From the NCBI RefSeq assembly GCF_018854015.1, contig NZ_JAAXYO010000033.1:23432-87431 (forward strand): a stretch of 64,000 bases of DNA. The letters run 5' to 3'. The stretch comes from Igneacidithiobacillus copahuensis (GTDB lineage Bacteria > Pseudomonadota > Gammaproteobacteria > Acidithiobacillales > Acidithiobacillaceae). Both the position numbers and the translations under genes were made by a program. The notes under the pieces were generated by a model that saw nothing but the letters and a program-made list of their open reading frames with translations, had not been told where the DNA came from and ran no database searches. Of the stretch, positions 34,182 through 44,561 are shown one piece after another. Each line of letters begins with the position of its first letter. Positions within the stretch are counted from its first letter, which is position 1.

Positions 34182-34313
34182 GCCGATGTGCGTCGCATGC
34201 GTCAGCCTGCCAGTTTTTATCGATCTCGAAGCCACCTATTCTATCTAGAGGATATTGCGACTCGCGCCATCCCGGATGATGAAAGAGATACGATTTTCTT
34301 ACCGATCGGCTAG
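34182..34313 (+). other. Short open stretch after the SulP gene, possible gene fragment
   Basis: Forty-three codons are open in frame from 34182 to the TAG at 34311, with an ATG at 34197 (MRQPASFYRSRSHLFYLEDI...). No ribosome-binding site and no family match was recognised. It could be a remnant from the same insertion event as the SulP gene, or chance. Confidence 0.2.
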
Positions 34314-34315
34314 AT

Positions 34316-34347
34316 GAGCGACCGCTTCCGCTGCAAAGCTGTCGCTC
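34316..34347 (-). terminator. Stem-loop downstream of glmS
   Basis: GAGCGAC at 34316-34322 pairs with GTCGCTC at 34341-34347, with additional pairs inside (CTT with AAG). It begins about 18 bases after the glmS stop. There is no T-run behind it, so it may slow decay or terminate only weakly. Confidence 0.35.
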
Positions 34348-34364
34348 GTCTCGGATACCGGTAG

Positions 34365-36200
34365 TTACTCGACAGTCACGGCCTTTGCCAGGTTGCGCGG
34401 GCGGTCGACGTCGGTACCCTTCACTAGGGCGGCGTGGTAGGCGAGAAGCTGCACCGGAATGGCATGGAGGACGGGTGACAGCAGCCCGGCGTGGCGGGGA
34501 AGGCGAATCACATGCACCCCCTCTCCGCCTTCATAGTGGCTATCGAGATCGGTAAAGACGTAGAGCTGCCCACCACGGGCGTGGACCTCTTGCATGTTGG
34601 CAGCGACCTTCTCGAAGAGCTGATCGTTGGCGGCAATCACCACCACGGGCATCTGCCGATCGACCAGCGCCAGGGGCCCATGCTTCAACTCGCCGGCAGG
34701 GTAAGCCTCGGCATGGATGTAGGAAATCTCCTTGAGCTTCAGCGCTCCCTCCAGGGCAATGGGATAGTGCAGTCCCCTGCCGAGGAATAAGGCATGTTCT
34801 TTGTCGGCAAAGCGATTCGCCCAGAGCTGGATTTGGGGTTCCAGATTGAGGGCCTGCTGCAGGCTGCCCGGCAGTTGCCGCAAGGCCTCGCGATGCGTAT
34901 GCAATGCGGTCGCATCTACCCGGCCACGCAGCACGCCGAGACTGAGGGCGAGCAGGTAGAGGGCAACGAGCTGAGTGGTAAAGGCCTTGGTCGACGCGAC
35001 GCCGATTTCCGGTCCGGCGCGAGTGAGAAACCGCAGGGCCGACGCTCGCGGGATGGCACTCTCCGCGACGTTGCAGATCGACAGGGTGTGCAGATGCCCC
35101 AAGGTCTGCGCGTGCCGCAGCGCCTCGTAGGTATCCAGGGTCTCACCGGACTGCGACAGGGTAACGATGAGCTGGCGCGGATCGGGAATGCTCTCGCGGT
35201 AGCGGTACTCGTGTCCAAGTTCTGCCGCTGCCGGAATGCCCGCAATGGACTCGATCCATTGGCGCCCCACCAGGCTTGCATAATGACTGGTTCCCGAGGC
35301 CAGCAACAGGACGCGATCAATTTCTTGCAGTCGCTCCGCCGCCCCCTTTCCCCACAACTGGTCGATGGAAAAATCCCCATCCAGCGCCGCTTCCAGGGTG
35401 TCAGCGACGGCGCGCGGCTGCTCGTAGATTTCCTTCTGCATGAAGTGGCGGTACGGTCCGAGGTCGATGGCGGCCGAGCTCAACTGGCTCCAATGCTCTT
35501 CCCGCTGTACCAGCACTCCCTCGACATCCTGCAGAGATGACGCATTCTGCTGGAGCCGGGCAAAATCGCCATCTTCGAGATAGATCACCCGCCGTGTCAC
35601 CGGCAACAGTGCCGCCACATCTGAGGCAAAAAAGTGTCCCTGCGCCGCGATGCCCAACAAGAGGGGACAACCCTTGCGATGCAGTATCAGCTCCTGCGGA
35701 TCGCGCCGACTGAGCACGGCGAAGGCGTAGGCACCCTGTAACTCACGACTGGCCGCCTGTACCGCCGCAAGGAGGGTAGGAAGCTGCTGACGATACCAGT
35801 GCACCAGATGGGCGATGACTTCGGTATCGGTCTCGGAAGTAAAGCGGTAGCCCAGGGACTGCAGACGACTGCGTAAGTTCTGATAATTTTCGATGATGCC
35901 ATTGTGGACTACGGCAATCTCGTCATGGGAGATCAGCGGATGGGCATTGTGCTCAGCAATCCCGCCATGGGTCGCCCAACGGGTGTGGCCGATGCCGATC
36001 GTGGCTCGGAACTCTTCCTTGGTTTGCAACGCCGCCAGCTCCGCGACACGCCCGACGCTGCGCCGCCGCTGCAACTCACCCTGCGCGTCGACAAAGGCCA
36101 GGCCGGCCGAGTCGTAGCCACGGTACTCCAGACGCCGTAAGCCCTCGAGAATGACTGGGACCACATCGTCTGCCGCAATTCCACCAACAATTCCACACAT
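34365..36200 (-). CDS. glmS: Glutamine-fructose-6-phosphate aminotransferase
   Basis: GlmS makes glucosamine 6-phosphate from fructose 6-phosphate and glutamine, the first step to UDP-GlcNAc for peptidoglycan and lipopolysaccharide. The 611 residues include the catalytic Cys2 (MCGIVGGIAADDVV) of the glutaminase domain (about 1-240). Two SIS isomerase domains follow (LLASGTSHYASLVGRQW, TLSQSGETLDTYEALR, LGRGLHYPIALEGALKLKE), and the terminus DRPRNLAKAVTVE is conserved. It follows glmU by 21 bases on the same strand, so both steps of the pathway are likely co-transcribed. No glmS-ribozyme-like sequence is evident in the short spacer. Confidence 0.97.
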   Translation of the reverse strand: MCGIVGGIAADDVVPVILEGLRRLEYRGYDSAGLAFVDAQGELQRRRSVGRVAELAALQTKEEFRATIGIGHTRWATHGGIAEHNAHPLISHDEIAVVHNGIIENYQNLRSRLQSLGYRFTSETDTEVIAHLVHWYRQQLPTLLAAVQAASRELQGAYAFAVLSRRDPQELILHRKGCPLLLGIAAQGHFFASDVAALLPVTRRVIYLEDGDFARLQQNASSLQDVEGVLVQREEHWSQLSSAAIDLGPYRHFMQKEIYEQPRAVADTLEAALDGDFSIDQLWGKGAAERLQEIDRVLLLASGTSHYASLVGRQWIESIAGIPAAAELGHEYRYRESIPDPRQLIVTLSQSGETLDTYEALRHAQTLGHLHTLSICNVAESAIPRASALRFLTRAGPEIGVASTKAFTTQLVALYLLALSLGVLRGRVDATALHTHREALRQLPGSLQQALNLEPQIQLWANRFADKEHALFLGRGLHYPIALEGALKLKEISYIHAEAYPAGELKHGPLALVDRQMPVVVIAANDQLFEKVAANMQEVHARGGQLYVFTDLDSHYEGGEGVHVIRLPRHAGLLSPVLHAIPVQLLAYHAALVKGTDVDRPRNLAKAVTVE

Positions 36201-36221
36201 TGCTCCGGTCCTCCGGCTCGT

Positions 36222-37601
36222 TCAGGATGGTGTACAGGATTTTTTGGGACCCTGCCAGTGTGGAATCGTCTTTTGTGGCGTCCGGCTAAGTGTCAAGCCA
36301 CCTTCCGGTACCGCCTTGGTGATGGTGCTTCCCGCACCGATGGTGGCACCTTTTCCCACAGAAACCGGAGCCACCAGCTGCGTATCAGAGCCTACGAAAA
36401 CATCGTCACCAATCTCGGTGCGATGTTTGTGTACGCCATCATAGTTGCAGGTGATCACGCCCGCACCAATATTCACGCCCTTGCCGATCTCTGCGTCGCC
36501 GAGATAACTCAGGTGATTGGCCTTGCTTCCTTCTCCCAGAAGGACCTTTTTGGTTTCCACAAAATTGCCGACATGGGCACGCGCGCCGATGTCACTTCCT
36601 GGCCGAATGCGGGCAAACGGGCCGACACGGGCCGCCGTGCCAATGCGCGCTTCCTCCAATAACGAATAGGGGAGAATCTCCACATCGTCGCCGATCGTAC
36701 AGTCACGCAGAATCACGCCAGCACCGACGCGTACACGATCCCCGAGCGAGACCTTGCCCTCGATGATCACTCCCGGTTCCAGCCAGCAGTCCATGCCAAA
36801 GTGAAGTTCACCGCGCAGATCCAGACGCGCAGGATCGGCACAGCGCAGCCCGGCACGCTGCAGGGCCTCCACCTGCCGGCGCTGGTAGAAGCGTTCCGCA
36901 AAGGCGAGTTGGGCGGGGTCGTTCACCCCCAGGGCCTCCTCCGGTTGCGGCAGGCGAAAGCCGTGCACCGCGACGCCGTCGCTACGTGCAAAGCCCACCA
37001 AGTCCGTAAGATAGTACTCTCCCTGCGCGTTACTGGGCTGAAGGCGCGCTAGCCAGTCAGCCAGACGACTCGCGGGGAGGAGCATGATGCCCAGATTGAC
37101 CTCCCGCAGCAGCCGCTCCTCTACGCTGCAGTCACGCTCCTCGCGAATCCCCAGGACCTCCCCTCGCGAGGAGCGAAGGATTCGACCATAGCCCTGGGGG
37201 TCAGTCAGGTCCCCGGTACAGAGCCCGAGGACATCCGCTGGCACGCCATGCAGAAACTGCTGTAGGGTCTCGACACGCAGTAGCGGCACGTCGCCATACA
37301 GCACCAGCACCCGCTCGGCCTCCTGCAGAGCTGGCAAGGCCTGGCGTACGGCATCGCCGGTGCCGAGTTGCCGTTCTTGATGGTGCCAACAGATCTCGCC
37401 ATCGTGCGCAAAGCTCGCCCGCACCAGCTCCGCGCCGTAACCAACAACGACGTGGACCCGCGGGTTTCCCGCTAGCGTCCGCGCCGTATCGAGTACATGC
37501 GCCAGTAATGGCTTACCCGCCAATGGCTGCAACACCTTGGGCGACGAGGAGCGCATGCGCGTGCCCTTGCCAGCGGCCAGGATGACGATGTCGATTGTCA
37601 T
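36222..37601 (-). CDS. glmU: Bifunctional GlcNAc-1-phosphate uridyltransferase / glucosamine-1-phosphate acetyltransferase
   Basis: GlmU acetylates glucosamine 1-phosphate and then transfers UMP from UTP to give UDP-GlcNAc. The 459-residue protein has the N-terminal nucleotidyltransferase signature LAAGKGTRMRSSSPKVLQPL. The acetyltransferase half is a left-handed beta-helix with hexapeptide repeats (about 250-440; for example GDDVEILPYSLLEEARIG and GKGVNIGAGVITCNYDGVHK). The atp operon terminator lies directly in front of the start codon, so glmU needs either readthrough or a promoter inside that short region. I could not identify one. Confidence 0.97.
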   Translation of the reverse strand: MTIDIVILAAGKGTRMRSSSPKVLQPLAGKPLLAHVLDTARTLAGNPRVHVVVGYGAELVRASFAHDGEICWHHQERQLGTGDAVRQALPALQEAERVLVLYGDVPLLRVETLQQFLHGVPADVLGLCTGDLTDPQGYGRILRSSRGEVLGIREERDCSVEERLLREVNLGIMLLPASRLADWLARLQPSNAQGEYYLTDLVGFARSDGVAVHGFRLPQPEEALGVNDPAQLAFAERFYQRRQVEALQRAGLRCADPARLDLRGELHFGMDCWLEPGVIIEGKVSLGDRVRVGAGVILRDCTIGDDVEILPYSLLEEARIGTAARVGPFARIRPGSDIGARAHVGNFVETKKVLLGEGSKANHLSYLGDAEIGKGVNIGAGVITCNYDGVHKHRTEIGDDVFVGSDTQLVAPVSVGKGATIGAGSTITKAVPEGGLTLSRTPQKTIPHWQGPKKSCTPS

Positions 37602-37611
37602 ATGATTCCCC

Positions 37612-37651
37612 CAAAAACAAAGGCCCCACTACGCTACTGCGTCGGGGCCTT
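37612..37651 (-). terminator. Rho-independent terminator after the atp operon
   Basis: On the minus strand, AAGGCCCC and GGGGCCTT form an 8-base perfect stem around a 16-base loop, followed directly by TGTTTTT. It lies about 35 bases after the atpC stop and ends about 10 bases before the glmU ATG. This is the clearest intrinsic terminator in the window and separates atp from glmUS, perhaps partially. Confidence 0.85.
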
Positions 37652-37685
37652 CGACAAGCTGCGCGGGAAAAGACCGCCCAAAAGG

Positions 37686-38111
37686 CTAGCGCAGGATACC
37701 CTGCTCACGCAGACGCTGCAGGGTGCGCAGGCGTGCGACCTGCTCGAGCAGCTCCGCTTGCGCCGCCGCATAATCCAGCTCGTCCACCTGATTGGCGATG
37801 CGCGCCTCTGCCGCCTCCTTGGCAGCCTTGGCCTTCGCCTCATCGATATCAGCGGCACGCTCTGCGGAATCCGCCAGAACCGTTACCACGTCGGGCTGGA
37901 TTTCGAGGATGCCGCCGTTTACGAAGAGATACTCGGTCTCGGCACCGTGTTTGATGCGCAGCTCCCCCGGACGCAGCCCGGTGAGCAGCGGGGCATGGCG
38001 GGGAAGGATACCCAGCTCGCCCATCTGCCCCGGTGCGATCACCATATCCGCCGTGCCTTCGTAGATGCTGCCTTCCGCGCTGACTACCCGCACATCGATG
38101 GTCATGGCCAT
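37686..38111 (-). CDS. atpC: ATP synthase epsilon subunit
   Basis: This is the central-stalk subunit of F1 that couples rotation to catalysis and can inhibit ATP hydrolysis. Its 141 residues start MAMTIDVRVVSAEGSIYEG. The N-terminal beta-sandwich (about 1-88) holds GQMGELGILPRHAPLLTGLRPGELRI, and a C-terminal helical hairpin (about 90-135) follows. It is the last gene of the atp operon, 5 bases after atpD and followed by an intrinsic terminator. Confidence 0.96.
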   Translation of the reverse strand: MAMTIDVRVVSAEGSIYEGTADMVIAPGQMGELGILPRHAPLLTGLRPGELRIKHGAETEYLFVNGGILEIQPDVVTVLADSAERAADIDEAKAKAAKEAAEARIANQVDELDYAAAQAELLEQVARLRTLQRLREQGILR

Positions 38112-38116
38112 AGCTC

Positions 38117-39526
38117 TCAGCCTTGCTGCAGCTTCTGCGCCTTGGCCAGCGCTTCATCGATGGTGCCGACCATGTAAAAGGCCTGCTCAGGCAGATGGTC
38201 ATATTCGCCATTGACAATCGCCTTGAAGCCACGGATGGTCTCTTTGAGCGAAACGTAAGTGCCCGGGCTACCGGTAAAGACTTCGGCAACAAAGAACGGC
38301 TGCGACAGGAAGCGTTGGATTTTCCGTGCTCGTCCCACCAGCACCTTGTCTTCGGCAGAAAGTTCGTCCATACCGAGGATGGCGATGATGTCCTGCAACT
38401 CTTTGTAGCGCTGCAAAGTCTTCTGACAGGAACGCGCCACGTCGTAGTGCTCCTGACCAACGATCTGGGGATCGAGCTGACGGCTGAAGGAATCCAGAGG
38501 ATCCAAAGCCGGATAGATGCCCAGCTCGGCGATCTGTCGCGACAGCACCACCGTCGCATCCAAATGGGCGAAGGTGGTTGCCGGAGATGGATCGGTGAGG
38601 TCGTCCGCCGGCACGTATACGGCTTGCACCGAAGTGATCGAGCCGACCTTGGTAGAGGTGATCCGCTCCTGCAGCTTGCCCATTTCTTCGGCCAGGGTCG
38701 GCTGATAACCCACCGCCGATGGCATACGTCCGAGCAGCGCAGAAACCTCGGTGCCCGCCAAGGTATAGCGGAAGATGTTGTCGATAAACATCAGGATGTC
38801 GCGACCTTCATCGCGGAAATGCTCCGCCATGGTCAAGCCGGTAAGACCCACGCGCAGACGGTTGCCTGGTGGCTCGTTCATCTGTCCGTACACCAGCGCC
38901 ACCTTGTCGATAACGCTGGACTCGGTCATTTCGTGATAGAAGTCATTGCCCTCGCGGGTCCGCTCGCCGACCCCGGCGAATACGGAGTAACCCGTATGCT
39001 CGATGGCGATGTTGCGGATCAACTCCATCATCAACACCGTCTTACCCACGCCCGCGCCCCCGAAGAGGCCGACCTTGCCACCCTTGGCAAAAGGACAGAC
39101 CAAGTCGATGACCTTAACGCCGGTTTCCAAGACCTCGGTGCTCGCCGCCAACTCGTCAAAGGACGGCGCTGGGCGGTGGATCGCCTTGCGCTCTTGCGTC
39201 TGCACCGGTCCCTTACCATCCACGGGATCGCCCAGGACATCCATGATGCGTCCCAGGGTTTCATGGCCCACGGGGACGCTGATCGGCGCCCCAGTGCGGC
39301 GGACGGAGAGTCCGCGCTTCAAGCCTTCACTGGACCCCATGGCAATGCCGCGAGCTACCCCATCACCCAACTGGGTCTGTACTTCGATGGTAAGATGGCG
39401 GTCTTCAACGACGATCGCCTCCATGATTTCCGGCACCTGCCCGCGGGGGAAGGCGACGTCGATCACCGGCCCGATGACCTGGACGATATGGCCAACGGCC
39501 TGATCTGCAACTTGCGCTTCGCTCAT
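38117..39526 (-). CDS. atpD: ATP synthase beta subunit
   Basis: This is the catalytic subunit of F1. I start at the ATG at 39526 (MSEAQVADQAVGHIVQVIGP, 469 residues), with TGAGG about 9 bases upstream. The frame is open further upstream but that part overlaps atpG. Walker A GGAGVGKT is at 156-163, and the catalytic region GERTREGNDFYHEM, DNIFRYTLAGTEVSALLGRM and the DELSAEDK segment (DELSEED in most species) are present. It lies between atpG and atpC with short spacers. Confidence 0.97.
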   Translation of the reverse strand: MSEAQVADQAVGHIVQVIGPVIDVAFPRGQVPEIMEAIVVEDRHLTIEVQTQLGDGVARGIAMGSSEGLKRGLSVRRTGAPISVPVGHETLGRIMDVLGDPVDGKGPVQTQERKAIHRPAPSFDELAASTEVLETGVKVIDLVCPFAKGGKVGLFGGAGVGKTVLMMELIRNIAIEHTGYSVFAGVGERTREGNDFYHEMTESSVIDKVALVYGQMNEPPGNRLRVGLTGLTMAEHFRDEGRDILMFIDNIFRYTLAGTEVSALLGRMPSAVGYQPTLAEEMGKLQERITSTKVGSITSVQAVYVPADDLTDPSPATTFAHLDATVVLSRQIAELGIYPALDPLDSFSRQLDPQIVGQEHYDVARSCQKTLQRYKELQDIIAILGMDELSAEDKVLVGRARKIQRFLSQPFFVAEVFTGSPGTYVSLKETIRGFKAIVNGEYDHLPEQAFYMVGTIDEALAKAQKLQQG

Positions 39527-39554
39527 GCTCTGCATCCTCAAATAATCCAAAAAT

Positions 39555-40421
39555 TTACACTGCCGCGGCGCCGGCGCTGATCTCCGCGATTTCCTGCGTG
39601 ATTGCCGCCTGACGCGCCTTGTTGTAAGCAAGCTGTAACTCGCCCACGAGCCGCTTGGCATTGTCTGAGGCGTTTTTCATCGCCACCATCCGAGCGCTCT
39701 GCTCGCAGGCCAAATGCTCGACTACCGCCTGGTAAATGACCGATTCCACGTAGCGCTGTAACAGATGATCCAGTACCGGTCGCGCTTCTGGCTCGTAGAT
39801 GTAATCCCAACGCTCGCCTGTCACCACCGTCTTTTCCTCCGGCTTCTTCACCGGCAAGACCTGCTCCAGGGTCGCCCGCTGCAACATGGTATTGATGAAG
39901 CGTGAGGAAATCAGGTACAGGGCGTCAATCTCGCCATTCCGATAGGCGTCGGTCATCACCCGAATCGGGCCGACCATATCCGCCAGGCCGGGCCGATCGC
40001 CAATGCCGGTGAGTTCCGCAGAAAGGTGCGCACCATGACGCCGCAGAAACCCAACGCCCTTGTTGCCAATCGCAGCCACCTGCACTTCTACACCCTGACT
40101 CTGCAAGTCGTGCATTTGCTGCACAACGATGCGCAGGACGTTTACATTCAGTGCCCCACAAAGACCGCGATCGGAACTGACCAGCAGAAACCCAACCCGC
40201 TTTCTTGGCCGCTCGGCGAGAAAGGGATGTTGGTACTCAGGGTGCGCCTGCGCAACATGCGCCAGCACTTCGCGGATCTTGTCGGCATAGGGCCGCGATG
40301 CCGCCATCCTTTCCTGGGCGCGGCGCATCTTGCTCGCCGCGACCATTTCCATGGCCTTGGTGATCTTGCGCGTATTTTTTACGCTCTTGATCTGGGCGTT
40401 GATTTCCTTCGCCTTTGCCAT
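39555..40421 (-). CDS. atpG: ATP synthase gamma subunit
   Basis: This is the rotor shaft of F1. The 288 residues consist of two long terminal helices (AKAKEINAQIKSVKNTRKITKAMEMVAASKMRRAQ region, and the C-terminal MKNASDNAKRLVGELQLAYN) around a Rossmann-like middle domain with LLVSSDRGLCGALN. All are family signatures. The gene is 9 bases downstream of atpA and 28 bases ahead of atpD, in the standard operon order. Confidence 0.96.
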   Translation of the reverse strand: MAKAKEINAQIKSVKNTRKITKAMEMVAASKMRRAQERMAASRPYADKIREVLAHVAQAHPEYQHPFLAERPRKRVGFLLVSSDRGLCGALNVNVLRIVVQQMHDLQSQGVEVQVAAIGNKGVGFLRRHGAHLSAELTGIGDRPGLADMVGPIRVMTDAYRNGEIDALYLISSRFINTMLQRATLEQVLPVKKPEEKTVVTGERWDYIYEPEARPVLDHLLQRYVESVIYQAVVEHLACEQSARMVAMKNASDNAKRLVGELQLAYNKARQAAITQEIAEISAGAAAV

Positions 40422-40430
40422 TGCCGTTCC

Positions 40431-41975
<1,545 letters not shown>

Positions 41976-41989
41976 GCCATTTCCTCAAT

Positions 41990-42529
41990 TCAATTGCGAA
42001 GATTTTGCGCCAGTTGCTGCAACTGGCCGCGCACGGATGCGTCAATGGATTCATCACCGGCGCGGATGACCAGACCACCCAGGAGATCAGGGTCTACCGC
42101 CTCCCGCAAGATCACGTGCATACCGGGATGCCGGCGTTCCAGCGCAGCGGCTACCGCCGCCTTCTGATCGTCGTCCAAAGCGTATGCGCTGGTAACCAAG
42201 ACATCGAGTTCCCCTTTCGCACGTCGCACCGCGGCGCGGAAGAGCTCGGCGATTTCTCGGGAAAGAGACCAGCGCTCGTTATCGATGAGCAGCTGGACGA
42301 AGCGCGCCCAAGCCTCGTTGTCGACGGCGACCGAGATACCTGCGAGCAAGGCCACCTTGTCGGCATCCAGGCGCTCTGGATCGGCGAGAAAGGCGCGCGC
42401 GTCTGCATCCTCGACCCAGAAGGCGAGGGCCTGCAGCGCATCATCCCAAGCAGCCGTTACCGCACCCGCTGAGGCCATCTCGAAGAGGGCTTCAGCGTAG
42501 GGCCGCGCCAGGGTAGTAGAATCTGCCAT
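41990..42529 (-). CDS. atpH: ATP synthase delta subunit
   Basis: This is the peripheral-stalk subunit that binds the top of F1 and the b subunits. The 179 residues start MADSTTLARPYAEALFEMA, the recognisable N-terminus of the six-helix bundle (about 1-105). The C-terminal part includes GGLVIRAGDESIDASVRGQL, the conserved terminal motif. It lies 11 bases after atpF and 14 bases before atpA. Confidence 0.95.
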   Translation of the reverse strand: MADSTTLARPYAEALFEMASAGAVTAAWDDALQALAFWVEDADARAFLADPERLDADKVALLAGISVAVDNEAWARFVQLLIDNERWSLSREIAELFRAAVRRAKGELDVLVTSAYALDDDQKAAVAAALERRHPGMHVILREAVDPDLLGGLVIRAGDESIDASVRGQLQQLAQNLRN

Positions 42530-42540
42530 CGTCGCCTCCG

Positions 42541-43020
42541 TCAGAGCTGGGCAACCATGCGATCAACGATGTCGCGATGATTTTCAGCGTTGATTTCCCG
42601 ATGCAGAATCTGCTGCGAGCCGTCCACCACCAGGCGCACAACTTCACCACGCAACTGCTCGCGGGCGCGATTGCCTTCGACCTCGATCTCCGCGCGGGCT
42701 GCGGCGATGATGCGATCCGCCTCTTCCCGCGCCTTGATTTGCGCTTCTTCACGCATCTCGATATCGCGCCGCTCGGCCAGAGCAATGATTTCGCTCGCTT
42801 TGTCTTTCGCTTCCCGAAGAATTTCGGCAGCGCGCTTCTGCGCAAGGTCAAGCTCTTCCTGACCACGCTCGGCGGCAGCCAAACCGTCCGCAATCTTTGT
42901 CGAGCGATCGTCCATTACCCGACGCAACGGACCATAAAGATACTTGTAGAGCAAAATCACCAAGATCACGAAGGTGATCAGCTGGATGATCAGCGTTCCA
43001 TTGATACTTACTGGATTCAT
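42541..43020 (-). CDS. atpF: ATP synthase b subunit
   Basis: This is the peripheral-stalk subunit of Fo. The 159 residues comprise one N-terminal membrane helix (about 8-28, IQLITFVILVILLYKYL) and a long charged coiled coil rich in Ala, Glu, Lys and Arg that reaches the F1 head. It is a single b-type gene, so the stalk is probably a homodimer. It lies 44 bases after atpE and 11 bases before atpH. Confidence 0.95.
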   Translation of the reverse strand: MNPVSINGTLIIQLITFVILVILLYKYLYGPLRRVMDDRSTKIADGLAAAERGQEELDLAQKRAAEILREAKDKASEIIALAERRDIEMREEAQIKAREEADRIIAAARAEIEVEGNRAREQLRGEVVRLVVDGSQQILHREINAENHRDIVDRMVAQL

Positions 43021-43064
43021 GATGTCCTCTCTTGCACGGAGGCCGGCTCAGCCGGCCAGGGGCA

Positions 43065-43319
43065 TTAGCCGACGAAGGGGTTGGCGAAGAGGAACCAGAA
43101 GCCAAAGGCGAGAATGATGAAGGGGAAAGACTCCATCAAGCCAGCGAAGATGAAGGTGTTGACCAGCAGCTGCGGGCGCATCTCCGGCTGACGGGTAATG
43201 CCTTCGATGGTCTTGGAGGTGATCAAACCCCAGCCAATGGCCGAGCCGAGACCGGCGGCACCAAAGATGATACCCACGGCGATGGCAGTTGCTGCAACGA
43301 TGATGGTATGTGCGTCCAT
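43065..43319 (-). CDS. atpE: ATP synthase c subunit
   Basis: The c subunit forms the rotor ring of Fo. The 84-residue hairpin has two membrane helices (about 5-30 and 52-78) joined by the polar loop TRQPEMRP. The ion-carrying carboxylate is Glu63 (LMESFPF). No Gln is seen at the sodium-ligand position of the first helix, so proton coupling is likely, as expected for an acidophile. A ribosome-binding site GAGGAG precedes the ATG, in keeping with the high copy need of this subunit. Confidence 0.97.
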   Translation of the reverse strand: MDAHTIIVAATAIAVGIIFGAAGLGSAIGWGLITSKTIEGITRQPEMRPQLLVNTFIFAGLMESFPFIILAFGFWFLFANPFVG

Positions 43320-43363
43320 GGTAAAGACTCCTCAGAATGTCAAAATAAAGCAGAAAAGTGGAA

Positions 43364-44113
43364 TTAGTGGTCCTGCATATTGGCCATGCCCAGGTACACA
43401 ACCGTCAGCACGGTGAAAATAAAGGCTTGGAGCATAATGATGAGGGATTCGAACAGCGACCAGACCTCGCCCATGATCAGGGTACCCCACCACGGCAAGA
43501 GAGCGAGAAGCAGGAATACCAGCTCGCCAGCAAACATATTGCCAAAGAGTCGCAAACCCAGACTCAGGGGCTTGGTGATTTCTTCAATCGCCGTCATGAT
43601 GATGTTGATGGGCGCCAGGTACTTGCCGAACGGATGGGTGAGGTAGGTCTTGAAGTATGCAAACCCCTTCACGCGCAGACTGGTGAAAATGGTCAGCCCA
43701 AAGACCGCCAACGCGACCGCAAAGGTGGTGTTCAAATTTACGGTAGGCGTGATGCGGAAGTGCTCGAGCCCAAACCAACCGGCGACAACTCCAGGCAGAT
43801 AGGCAGGAATCACGTCCATACTGTTCATCAGCAGGATCCACACGAATACCGTTAGCGCCACCGGTGCAATCAGGGGATCGCGCACCGGAAAACTATCGGT
43901 AACCAGCTTATCGATAAATTCTACGGTTCCTTCGAGCCAGGCCTGCATTCCGGCTGGGGCTCCCCGCTGCAGGCGGGCACCGACCACCATGGAGGTGATT
44001 ACCAGGATGGCAGCCATTACCCAACCAATCAGAATGGTATCGAGATCGAAGGTCCAGAATCCCTGACCAACCGTCCAGTTGACCAGGTGATGGGCGATAT
44101 CGCCAGATGCCAC
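43364..44113 (-). CDS. atpB: ATP synthase a subunit
   Basis: This is the stator subunit that provides the proton half-channels of Fo. The 249-residue membrane protein has five or six helices. The essential arginine is Arg188 in LSLGLRLFGNMFAGE, and MNSMDVIPAYLPG is also conserved. It starts 3 bases after the atpI stop and is 44 bases before atpE. Confidence 0.96.
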   Translation of the reverse strand: MASGDIAHHLVNWTVGQGFWTFDLDTILIGWVMAAILVITSMVVGARLQRGAPAGMQAWLEGTVEFIDKLVTDSFPVRDPLIAPVALTVFVWILLMNSMDVIPAYLPGVVAGWFGLEHFRITPTVNLNTTFAVALAVFGLTIFTSLRVKGFAYFKTYLTHPFGKYLAPINIIMTAIEEITKPLSLGLRLFGNMFAGELVFLLLALLPWWGTLIMGEVWSLFESLIIMLQAFIFTVLTVVYLGMANMQDH

Positions 44114-44116
44114 GTT

Positions 44117-44512
44117 TCATCTCCTTTTCTTGCTGCGCTCGCGCAACATGAAGCCTAAATACACAAAGTGTGCAAGCAAAAGACCGATGACCAAGCCGAC
44201 GATCGGCAGGTGCAACCAGGCCAGTGCCAACAGCAAGCCCAAGATGGTGAGCACCCAGCGCTGCAGCACCGCCGCACCCAGCCGCGCGCTGGCGGCAGCC
44301 GGTGCAGCGGGGAGCGCCAAGAGGCGGCTTCCCAAAATGAGCATGTTCAATACGCTCAATAAGGCGGCGTAGAGAATGGCCCAGGCCTCTCGCGCATTCC
44401 AGAGCCACCCACAGATGACGGCAGCGAGCAAAGCCAACACCAGTACCCACGCAGCAACTCGACCGACATAGGCCGAAAATGCCCAGGAGGCCATGGTTGA
44501 TTTTTCTGACAT
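44117..44512 (-). CDS. atpI: ATP synthase-associated protein I
   Basis: This small membrane protein precedes atpB in most proteobacterial operons and helps c-ring assembly or acts in Mg handling in some species. From the ATG at 44512 (MSEKSTMASWAFSAYVGRVA) it has 131 residues with four predicted helices (about 15-35, 42-62, 80-98 and 101-120). A GTG three codons upstream is in frame, but GTGAGG there serves better as the ribosome-binding site. It is the first gene of the atp operon and starts about 50 bases after parB, so transcripts from parAB may run into atp. Confidence 0.85.
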   Translation of the reverse strand: MSEKSTMASWAFSAYVGRVAAWVLVLALLAAVICGWLWNAREAWAILYAALLSVLNMLILGSRLLALPAAPAAASARLGAAVLQRWVLTILGLLLALAWLHLPIVGLVIGLLLAHFVYLGFMLRERSKKRR

Positions 44513-44561
44513 CGGCCTCACCGCAAATTGGCAGGGAGTCTAAACACGCAGTCGGACAAGG

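Noticed and set aside
34182..34313. Idea that the open stretch after SulP is the end of a Cas2-like protein
   Set aside because: The resemblance is only a few residues, and there are no CRISPR repeats or cas genes in the window.
38123..39580. A 485-codon open frame opposite atpD
   Set aside because: It mirrors the codon structure of a highly conserved gene and has no independent support.
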